From Symsagittifera roscoffensis (lineage: Eukaryota; Xenacoelomorpha; Acoela; Convolutidae), in the NCBI RefSeq assembly GCF_963678635.1, contig NC_087071.1, positions 14,602,226 to 14,666,225 of the forward strand: 64,000 nt of DNA. The letters are read 5' to 3'. The notes beneath the pieces were generated by a model. That model saw nothing but the letters and a program-made list of their open reading frames with translations. It made no database searches and had not been told where the DNA came from. The translations under genes were made by a program, and so were the position numbers. Below, one piece after another: positions 24,597-33,999 of this stretch (positions are counted from its first letter, which is position 1; the number at the start of each line of letters is the position of its first letter).

Positions 24597-25002
24597 TCCG
24601 TTGTCTGTAACTCATAGAGTAATTTCGGATAGGGTACACCGTCTGCTCGTCAAGCTATCCTACTTTCGGCCGGACAGATTCGTGCAACTTCTTAGTCTAA
24701 TACCAATCCTAATCTTACTCTTATATCTACTAGTCTCAGGTTGTTTAACTAGTCTCTGCTGGGCTCAATAAATCTAGAGTATTCTGGCTTGTTGCGATTG
24801 CTAAAGTTCTCTTGGAGAAGTAAATAACTTCTAAGTTAAACTCAAATCTCTCTGGTGCTAAAATTACAAGTAATTTCAGCACTTACAAATAAGTTTGTTG
24901 TTAGTTAGATGGATGATGATTGGTTAATTTTAAATATTTTATAGTGATAAAATATGTAATTTAGATCCAATAATGAAATGTAGTTTAGATCAGGTTCTTA
25001 AT

Positions 25003-25312
25003 TGTTTTTCAATGATTTACCTTGATTTTATCACCTATTCTCGTAGTTGAAATGAAATTAAAGAAAATAATTAATTACAGGGAATGAAGTTGAAAGCAAG
25101 GTTCTCTGTAGAACGCAGAACTGGACGAGGTTGTAGTGTTTGTTGTTGAGCTGTCATGTGCATTTGCATCATAGGATGTTCGTTGAAATTCCTTCGCATC
25201 ACTTCCACTATGCGCCAGAAGTAGAATGGGATGTCTATTCGTGCCGGAAAAACTCCAGAGACTGTTTCCCGCACTTGTATTTGTTTTTGATTGGGAAAAA
25301 ATTATACTTTGG
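25003..25312 (-). repeat. Foldback-associated repeat, left unit, 3' part, with coding-like exon
   Basis: Continuation of the unit that starts at 9840. It matches 26140-26440 directly and about 27085-27240 in reverse. On the minus strand a reading frame at 25274-25071 (RETVSGVFPARIDIPF, then RRNFNEHPMMQMHMTAQQQ and RSTENLAFNFIP) is preceded by an AG and followed by GTAATT, as an exon would be. Similar residues recur in the other two units, broken there by stops. Unrecognised. It may be an upstream exon of the gene relic at 9198-9773, which lies on the same strand. Confidence 0.5.
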
Positions 25313-26440
25313 AAAAATGTAACTTCCACATACTTCTGATTGGCTCCTCTTTTGATCAAATTTTACAACGATTGGGTAATTTTTACTTCAAATACCAAAT
25401 TCTAGATCGTCGTTACACTCTGTACAAATACAGCTTTTTTTCCGATTGTTATTTCATCATTCTGCGAAGTTTTCAATCCATTTGACCGCGCTGTTCATCA
25501 CAATTTGAAATGGAAAGGAGCAGAAAAAATGCCAAGCGTTGCAATGAAAGGACTCTACGCAAAAAATTCTAACGTCACAATTTATGTTCTAACCAGAAAC
25601 TAGCTTCCACACCAGCTATCGGGCTTTCGGTTTAGCTTTTCTGGAAGGATTTTGTGAAATACAAAACTCAAAAATTAAACCTAATTTGTTGAAAAAAAAT
25701 GACTGTTTCATTGATGGTTATGGACTTGTAAATAGTTATCAGGTCAATTTTTCAATGAAAATTTCAAAAGATTTTTGATATTTTTTATATTCTTTTGCAT
25801 AAGCTTGAGAAGAATTTCGCCGTTGCTAAGGAATTTGCAAACAACTTTTCAAACTTCTAAACAAGATAAAGTGTTTCTTCTAATTTTGAAAAAGCTGCAA
25901 AAAAATTCAATTTTTTTTACAACTTGCAAAAAAGTTTCCTTTTTTTTAACAAAAAGCTAAAAGTGTTTCTTTTTTTTCAAAAAATGTGAAAATTGTTTGA
26001 ATTTTTTCTACATAAACTCGAAAAGTGTTTTTTGACAAGATGCAGAAACCTTCAGCTCTTTTTCAATTGTGTTTTTTTAAAGCTGTGCAATAGTGTATCA
26101 ATTTTTTTTTTAACGTGTTCAATTTTGGAGCAAAAGATTAACGTCTAATTGTTTTTCAAAAATTTACCCTGAAGTTATCACCTATTTTTGTGGTTAAAAT
26201 GAAATTGAACAAAATACTTAATTTTAAAGAACGAAATAAAAGCAAGGTTCTCTGTAGAACGCAGATCTGGACGAGTTTGTAATGGTTGTAGTTGGGCTGT
26301 CTGGGCACTTGCATCATATGATGTTCGTTGAAATCTTTCGCATCACTTCCACCAAGAACCAAAATTGGATTGAGATGTCCATTCAAGCCAGAAAAACTCC
26401 AGAAACTGTTTCACGCACTTATATTTGTACTAGATCAGGC
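25313..26440 (+). repeat. Foldback-associated repeat, second direct unit
   Basis: Repeats 9840-10708 plus 25003-25312: TGTAACTTCCACATACTTCTGATTGG, CGTCGTTACAMTCTGTACAAATACAG, GACCGCGCTGTT, then the exon-like segment ending at a hairpin. Long T-runs lie at about 25900-26115. The minus-strand exon-like frame (about 26440-26160) is disrupted compared with the first unit. Confidence 0.7.
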
Positions 26441-26526
26441 ATGTTTTCGCCTGATCTAGTACAAATATAAGTGCGTGAAACAGTTTCTGGAGTTTTTCTG
26501 GCTTGAATGGACATCCCAATCCAATT
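26363..26526. repeat. Near-perfect 78-bp-arm inverted repeat (long hairpin)
   Basis: The left arm, 26363-26440, ends CTAGATCAGGC. The right arm, 26449-26526, starts GCCTGATCTAG. The loop is the 8 bases ATGTTTTC. Only one mismatch is seen in 78 pairs (the A/G in GGATTGAGATG versus GGATTGGGATG). The arm sequence is the end of the foldback-associated unit followed by its own inverted copy. Confidence 0.95.
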
Positions 26527-27084
26527 GCTATTTTTTACTGAGAAGATCATTTTGAGCAGAAAGTTGAGAAAACATACGGAGTTAAAAAAAGGCTGAGATA
26601 GGTTAGCTGACGGATGATAAACTGAAATTTGGTCATTTGGAGCTGAGAGACGAGTTAACGTTAGTTTAGTTGAAAAGCAAAATGGTTTTTAGTTAGGAAT
26701 GAGGTGTACCTTCAACTCGAACGTGTGGATTTAACCGATCAAAATTGATTTTCGTTATTTGAATTGTATTCGAGTCCAATCAGATTTCAGCTTTCTTTTA
26801 TGAAATTATTGTCAAAAGTCGGGTCCAATCAGAAAAAAAAAGTTCCATTCTTGTTAAATTTTACACATTGTCGTTTCCAATCACAAAAATGGACATTAAA
26901 AATCATTTTGTTTTCAACTAAACTACCATCAAATACTACCTCCTCTTTCAGCTCTAAATACCTTTATTTTAATTTATCTTCCGTCAGCTACCTTTTTCAG
27001 CTTTTTTAGTTTTACTTGGTATCTTTTACTCAACATAGTGCTCAAAATGATCTTCTCAGTACAAAAAGCAACCTCATGTACTCT

Positions 27085-28330
27085 GTGGATTTTTCGCCTG
27101 ATGTGGACAAATGCAAGGGCGGGAAACAATCTCTGAAGTTTTTCTGGCACGAATGGACATCCCAATCCAAGTATGCATATGGTTGGAAGTGAGGCGAAGG
27201 AATTTCAACGAACATCATGTGGTGCAAGTGCGCATGACATAGAACCAAATTTGAGGAAGTGGCTGAGCACGTGGGGATGAACTACCCCGACACTCCTGAC
27301 TCTAGATAAGTGGCTCAACCAGTCGACGATTTCCTCTTTCTTTGGGAGGAAACAGGATCAGCCGAAAACCCCATCGCATTAGATGAAAATGAGGGTTTCT
27401 CAGAAACAATTTCGCCTCCAGCTCCACAACATCCACTACAACATTGTTCAGCTCTGCGGTCTATAGAGAACCTACAGAACATTCGACAGCTCCTTGATTA
27501 AAAAGATTTGTAATTAATTGTTGTTTGGTATTAAATTGGTCCCTTGTAACTAATTATTTTCTTCAGTTACATTTTAACAATGAGAATAGATAAGAATTGC
27601 AGGGTAAATCATTAAAAAACAATCAGAACCCAATTTAATCTTCCAAATTCGCATTTGATTAAGAAAGTTGATTTTTATTTAAAAAGCTCAAAACCAGAAA
27701 AAAAACATTACTTCTTGTTTACAAATTTGATGAAATTTTTGCGAATCCCTTCGTAACAGTGATTTTTTCGTAAGCATATTAGAGATTATCTTAATTATCA
27801 AAAAAAAACTTTAATTTTTCGTTGAAAAGTTGATATGATCACTATTTACAAATCCATAACCATCAATGAAACCATCAATTGTTTTTAAAAAATCATGTTC
27901 AAGTTGTGAGATTTGTACTTTATGAACTCTTTCTAGAAAAACTGAACCGAAGATTTGAGTGGAAGCTAGTTTCTGGTTAGAACATAAATTGTGCCGTTTG
28001 AAATTTTTGCATAACAGTCTTTTATTTGAATCGCTTCGGGTTTTTTCTGCTCCTTTTCAATTGAAATTGTGATGAACAGCGCGGTCAAGTTGATTGAAAA
28101 CTTCGCCATTTGATGAAATAACATTCAAATGAAATCTTATTTGAACAGAGTGTAAAGACAATCTGTTATTGGTATGTGAAATGAAAATTACCTAATCGCT
28201 GTAAAACTTGATCAAAAGTTGAACCAATCAGAAGTATGTGGAACTTACAGTTTTCCAAAGAACAGTAAGAACTGTGACACAAATAAATCTTGGTTCACCA
28301 TATAATTTTCGTAAAAATCACAGGAAAGGT
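27085..28330 (-). repeat. Foldback-associated repeat, inverted unit
   Basis: Reverse-complement counterpart of the units at 9840-25312 and 25313-26440. The exon-like segment (TTTTTCTGGCACGAATGGACATCCCAATCC) comes first, and the CGCTGTTCATCACAATTT / CAGAAGTATGTGGAA block follows near 28040-28240. A plus-strand frame at 27310-27501 starts with GTG and lies within this unit; it has no recognised domain. After 28260 the similarity continues directly into the gene relic, as on the left side. Confidence 0.7.
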
Positions 28331-28339
28331 AAATAAAAT

Positions 28340-28840
28340 GTGATTTTCGACAATACTCTGAATAAAAAATGTGAAGAGCTCGTTACGTTGCAGAGGAAAC
28401 CCGGAACTGATTTTTGCTGCGAGTTGAGGATTTATATAGGAACACTCACACTATATTTGACTCAAAAACTTCTTTTCAGTTCACTCATATACTTTTATTT
28501 CCTACTTAAGACAAAATTCTATTTTGAACCCTGCTTTCAATTGTTAAACATTATTGATTTAAGAAAATTTGTAAAGTCCTAACAAATCTATCATATTGAA
28601 AAAGAAGGAGAAGCAATATCGGCAATCCGGAATACCATTTTTTTCGATGCTGGAAACATTGGTCTCGTACTTAAATATGAAGGCAAGTCTGCCAAAGAAT
28701 CAACTATGTATCAGGAGCTCGACATTTGTAATAGAGTATATGAAACAGCAACAAACAACATGAGGAAGGTTGTCACAATCAAGAAGTACTATGTGAATTG
28801 TATATATCAGTATCTTGACAATTTTCATTGGAACTGATTG
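28340..28840 (+). pseudogene. Decayed gene of the unrecognised family, copy 3 (inverted)
   Basis: Plus-strand relative of 7090-7665 and 9198-9773. It shows CELRIYIGTLTL, then KFYFEPCFQLLNIID, then a frame change and EKEGEAISAIRNTIFFDAGN, GLVLKYEGKSAKESTMYQEL and NNMRKVVTIKKYYV. The 3' part is better preserved here than in the left copies, but the middle hydrophobic part is shortened. It lies just outside the inverted repeat unit and points away from the centre, mirroring the copy at 9198-9773. Confidence 0.5.
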
Positions 28841-28910
28841 ATTGGGAAGATCCACAAACATAGTTTGGTTCTGATCTACAAAGTACTTTCGAATATGTGA
28901 GTATTTCATT

Positions 28911-29123
28911 ATGATTGGTTGTTACCACAAATGTTACCTGTGAACAAACGATCGACTTTTTGATATCAAAATTTTTGAAACGTCCCTGAGAAGTAGAGGT
29001 CAATTCTGATTGGTTGACAATAAAGTTGTTGGTTTTTCCACCATCGTTGAAGATCGATTCTGACTGGTTGATATCAAAAAATATAAAAAATTACTTATAC
29101 GTAACGCGTGATGCTGATTGGTT
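28911..29123 (-). promoter_or_regulatory. Cluster of inverted CCAAT boxes with 54-bp spacing
   Basis: CTGATTGGTT-type motifs (the CCAAT box read on the other strand) begin at 28911, 29006, 29060 and 29114. The last three are exactly 54 bases apart. A GGATTGG follows at about 29146. They precede the ATG at 29329. A mirrored set of CCAATCA motifs lies at about 26776, 26825 and 26877. A promoter role is inference; a decayed 54-bp tandem repeat is the alternative. Confidence 0.4.
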
Positions 29124-29328
29124 TATAGTTTTGAAACTGCATGGCGGGATTGGATGATTTTGTTTCGGCTAGGCTAAATAGCATCCATTCTGATTTTCTT
29201 TCACCTTAAAATCAATTTGTTAAGAAAGCTGCTGTTCTATTCACTTTTATTCTTTTTTCGAGGCTATTCAATTCTTCCTATCTAAAAATTTAGGATTTTG
29301 TTAATTTCCTATTTATTCTTTCTTTGAG

Positions 29329-29619
29329 ATGCCGTCACTGAATAAAAACAAAAAGTTTGTATGCCTTGATTGCGGAAATAATTGTAAACTTTATACAAAT
29401 AGCATCGAGGAACTCACTAATCATATGAAGAAGAAGCGTTATTTTGGTCAACATAATGATAAATTACGTGTTCAGCAATCTCAAAAAACACTTTCTGCTC
29501 AGCACTCTCAAAGAAAAGATAAAATTAATACATTTTTAATACAAAAACTCTTAGAAAAAAATTATACAGTACTTTCATCACTATTCTCAATCTGTCATTT
29601 TTTTTTTCAAAAGTTCTGA
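29329..29619 (+). CDS. Small zinc-finger-like ORF
   Basis: ATG at 29329 opens 96 codons. Near the N-terminus, CLDCGNNCKLYTNSIEELTNHM followed by GQH gives a C-x2-C pair, a spacer and two histidines, a loose C2H2-like pattern. The rest is Gln/Ser/Lys-rich and ends in a hydrophobic, Phe-rich tail that may be intronic read-through. It could be the first exon of a longer gene or a relic of a DNA-binding transposon protein. No downstream exon was identified. Confidence 0.35.
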   Translation: MPSLNKNKKFVCLDCGNNCKLYTNSIEELTNHMKKKRYFGQHNDKLRVQQSQKTLSAQHSQRKDKINTFLIQKLLEKNYTVLSSLFSICHFFFQKF

Positions 29620-32339
29620 CTGATGATAAAACGAGCAACAACCGAGTTCAAATGTATGTGAAAATTTCTATGGAAATTGATCCGAGAATCTTTTATCTAC
29701 AGTAAAAACTCCATTAATCGAAAACTTAAGGAGATTTTGTTGCGATAACTTTATAGTAAAAGTGAATAACACATGCTATTGAGTTCTTAAGTATTTGTTG
29801 AAAGAAAAAAAAAACTGGATATTTATATAACACAGACTAATCGAAATGTTTAGCCTAGTTACTATTTTAAACTTTTCTTTGTTCAGTGCCTGTAAAAGTG
29901 CTGATACAATAAAACACTTTTAAGCAGATAATGAGGGTAGATTATTTCAAAAATATGTTTTTCGACCTTTTCACAAAAGAAATTCGGAACCGACCCAGAA
30001 AAGATGAAAAAAGTATATGTTCTTGCTAAATTTTGAAAACTTCAACTGAAAAAACTTCAACTCAACCAAAAAATTAGTTCAATAGGGAAATTCAGAGCTG
30101 AGACAGCAACATACAATTATCAGATTGAGAAAATCGATTGAAGTTTGTTTTAGAAAATGTCCATGGTAAAAATTCTGCTCCGGATTAGTGAAGGTTCGTT
30201 AAAATGACACATTTTTTCATCTAAAACTCAATTTTCAAGTAAATTGTTTTCCAAATTGGATTAAGTTCGAAAATAGTAAACGAAAGAGAAACTAAGAAAA
30301 AAGAATATTGAGATATAAACACGGTTTAAGTCATTAGGTTTTAAGAGACATTTTTTTATAAAAAAAATAACTTATAATTTGCATCTTGAGACAAAAACCA
30401 ACAAAAACTGTAATAACTGGAAAACTTTTTATCATTTTTCAAACTAGGTAAACTTCTAAGAAAATTCAGAGTTTTTGAGAATCATTTTTGTGAATTCAGC
30501 CCAGCTCCGACATCTCTTGGAAGATGATACATGAAGCATAAACCAAAGTTTTGCTTTCGAAGATCTACATTCCATTTTTTTGGACTCAAAAAAATTAGAT
30601 GCAGGAAAATTTTAAATATGGCAATATCAAGCTTGCTGATTTTAAATATACCAAAAGTAGTTTTTTTTTGCTGAAGTAATTTGCAGTAGCAACTAAACAA
30701 GGTAACCTAAAGAGAACATGAACAAACTACATGGTAATAATTAGACGTTATGAGCTCTAATTTTATCTCCGCCAGCAAAATGTTCGTTCAATTGTTACTA
30801 GTTTCTCCTTAAACCCTCAGTTCTGACTAAATTTTCTGGCAAAAAGAGTTTAACAGGGAAAACATGCAGTAAGCAGAAAGCAAGAAAAAGCTTATGACAA
30901 TGAAAACATTTACGGAAAAACCATAAAAATTATATTGTAGAAGCAACAGAGAGATAATCATCAATTTTGAAGAAAATTTTGTTGAACATCATACAACCGA
31001 ACAAATTTATAATAAAAAATTACTCCAATTTTAGACAATTTTAGCAGTGAAATGATCAATTTTCATCAATGTTCTGCTTTTTTTTATTATAAATAAAGTT
31101 AAAATCTTCTCAGAAGTTTTTATTTTTATACTTGTTTGGATCAATCTTTGAGAAAAAACTAAGAAGGAGTTGGATCATGGAGTTTGATCTAGAAGTTTTA
31201 GTGAAGATTGAGCTTATTTTTCAATTGAATTGAGATGCCCAATTGAGTTCTCCTTGAGTTGGACAAAAAAACAGATAATTACACACCTGAAAGGTTAAAA
31301 AAGGAAATATTTGGATATATTTGATTAATTTTAACTTTCTCGAAAAAAAAACGATTAATAACCCGAGAAACCTGAAGTTTCAAGATTGATTCAGCTAATA
31401 TGATAATTATATGTTCGGAGCCTAATAAAGTTGGCTTTTGAGCTCAAATTAGGGTAATTTTTATCGTATCTAATTTTTTGAGAGAAAGTTGTGGATAAAT
31501 CCGTAAAACACAGTTTGAGCTCAGTTTTAAATTCTATACGTAAGTTAGTATTTTCAATTAGATCAGAAGCAACAAAAACTTGCCAAAATCTTGAAATTTT
31601 TCCATAAGCTTAATTTTTTTGCAATTTTTTCTCAAAAATTTGACTTTTTTCCAAAGTTTCAGTAGGTTTCAGCATAGTTTCAGCTAGATTGAGTACTGTT
31701 TCAAAAAAAGAGCACCTAATAAAATAGGTAAAAAATCAAGTTTTATCGTGTTTTGAAGTTTTTGAAAAAAAAAAATCAATTTTTTCAATGAAAATTTCTT
31801 TTTTGCGTATCTCAGCATTGACTTACCAAGAACCAAAAAACAAAATGCTTTCATAACACAATCCACAGGTGATACTTAAAAGTTACACCGCGCCTTGATT
31901 TTTGCGAAAAAATTAAACATTTCCCCACAAAATCAAGAAATACCTCGTTTTTCTTATCATTCTCTAACCATCACACTGAAAACCTCACCATTCCCAATCA
32001 TAATACAATGGGGAAATTTTTCCCTATGTCAAACAAAGAATTTCTCATTTTTGTACAAAGGGATCTCTTTACACTATCCTTACACATGGGATATCTAAAC
32101 ACTATCTTAAAACATGATAAGATTGGGCGTCAACTTTTTTTCTGAACCTTGTCGTCCCAAACCTATGGTAAAACCTATCTTAATACATAGAAAACCTTTT
32201 CCATATTTTAATACATAGGAAAACGATTCCCTATCTTACTACACATCCAGCAGTCCCATAAATATTTTCCTTATCTTGAAACATGGGGACTGCCGGCAAC
32301 ACCCCCCCCCCCCCGATCGCCACCAACAAAATACTACTA
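29620..32339. other. AT-rich intergenic DNA, no gene seen
   Basis: Low-complexity A/T-rich sequence; the open frames are short and compositionally random. At 32080-32285 a degenerate short repeat recurs about five times (CTATCTTAATACATAGG and variants such as CTATCTTAAAACATG and TTATCTTGAAACATGG), followed by a run of 14-15 C at about 32301. Confidence 0.5.
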
Positions 32340-33999
32340 GTAATGCTTGGGGAAAAAAGCTCTCTAGTCTTGAGATTTTGAAATCTAGTGACTTAGTCCA
32401 GCAAAGTAAGGTTGTCAAGGTACTTAAAAAGGCCCCTGTTGTGGATAAAACTACACGAAGATCATGGAGATCGAACCATTGCTAGAAGCGCCTGGAATAT
32501 AAGAATCCAGGTTATTAACTTAAGATACATAAAGTCTATCTATGTCATTGTGTGGCACATACCGTGTGGTATCCAAATAAGAGAACCTCTGTCTGATATG
32601 GGATGCCGCGGAAATTCGTGCGATGGTTTCGTTCGGTAGATCACCAAAAAAATTAACCATCTTCGTGGTCAGATCAAAGCTGACACTGTGATGAATTGAT
32701 GAGAACGCGATGCATGCGTTCGATTAAAGCGAGAGGCTTGCTCTGTTTGAGAATGCTTGCAAGCTATGCGCCATACCGATGAAAAAAGGCTTTTACGGAG
32801 CCGAGTGCCTTTTTTTCGTGGTTTAGGTCGACGTTGGCCTCTTGGTTGTATGTTTTTCAAAGAACCACACAAAACAGCTTTAAAGGGAATATCTTGAGTT
32901 CCTGGCGAAAATAAGACCAAAGGCTTTCTAGATGCCGCTGCCTACACATTACAATCGATAAGCTATTGCAGGAAAATGGTTGGCAGGTTATCAATACACA
33001 AAAGAGAAGCGATAAACTCGGTACTGGAGGAAGATCTAGCGAAAACTTGAGCTTGATCATACATCAATCCACCTACATGAATGGAGAGTCCAAGTTGAAG
33101 AAACGAACAAATCATTCCAGAGGGTTGCAGTAACATGAATATGGATGCGGTCTTACGAGCAACTGAAGAAATGGGAAGATATTGCAATCATTTCTGATGA
33201 TTATGAAGTATTGACAAGGAAGATCACGCTGTCGAGCGTATCTGGACCAATACCTCGAAGAGAAGGATATCAAATTAGGCCAGGTACTCTTGGTAGATTA
33301 TTGGGTCTTTAGTGGGGAAAGTGTACCTAGGCTTGAGCATAAAATCTGAGGGATGGAATACAAGATTTTCATCATCAAAATATTTTTAAACAATATAGTA
33401 TATCTTTTTGTTTATCAACATTTTCTGTCTTGGTTGAGCAAAAAAAACTCTTAAACGGCTTATATATCTAAAATCCAAAGTGCAGATACACGAAGAACTT
33501 AATTGATATTTAGCTATAAGTGAGAGTTTCACATGAATGTGGTTTTTGGGGATGTGGATAAGGTTGACTCACTTCTGTGAATGATAATTGACACTGTATC
33601 TTTAGACTGAAGTGGGACGGGGGATGATGACATCGATCTTCATTCTGGAAGAAATGTGCGAGTCGATCATATTCTGAAGTTTAATTTTGATTTTAGATGG
33701 AAAAGTAGTTTTTCATAAGCTCGAACTGGCCATGTCATGCTTAATTTTAAACTAGGCGACTGAAGTAAAAAGTCAACAAAATTAAAAAATTCTAGTATTA
33801 AGGCGGGAAAACTGACATAAAATCAGTCCGTAGACAAATTGTCCTTTCGCATTTTGTCTAAAAAATATAATCCATTTGAGTAAAGCTGTCTTCTTCCTGA
33901 TAGTGAACGCCGTGGGTTTTTGCGGGAGTGTTACCACAGGAAGAAGGGAAACCTTGATTGGTTAGGTCGACGTGTGAAGCAACACAATGGTCCAGATAA

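Larger units (their letters stand above)
10709..25002 (-). mobile_element. Decayed retroelement insertion: gag, protease, RT, RNase H, envelope-like region
   Basis: About 14.3 kb interrupts a repeat unit whose halves lie at 9840-10708 and 25003-25312. AGGTTCTAATT on the left and AGGTTCTTAATT on the right flank it and may be the duplicated target. A ~41-bp direct repeat (GTCCGTTGTCTGTAACTCATAGAG...GGATAGGGTA) lies just inside the left edge at 10719-10757 and near the right side at about 24597-24637. No long LTR pair is visible. The plus strand is strikingly T+G-rich over about 11.3-23.3 kb, so the sense (minus) strand is A+C-rich. Order on the minus strand: gag (from 22807), zinc knuckle, protease, RT, RNase H, then an envelope-like region and a small ORF. 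Stops and frameshifts are common. Confidence 0.7.

Noticed and set aside
24597-25000. Right-hand LTR of the 14-kb retroelement
   Set aside because: Only the first ~41 bases match the left side (10719-10757). The rest could not be aligned by eye, so no LTR is called.
32276-32320. C14-15 homopolymer as a quadruplex or telomere-like tract
   Set aside because: A simple homopolymer without the (TTAGGC)n nematode telomere pattern; it may also be inexact in the assembly.
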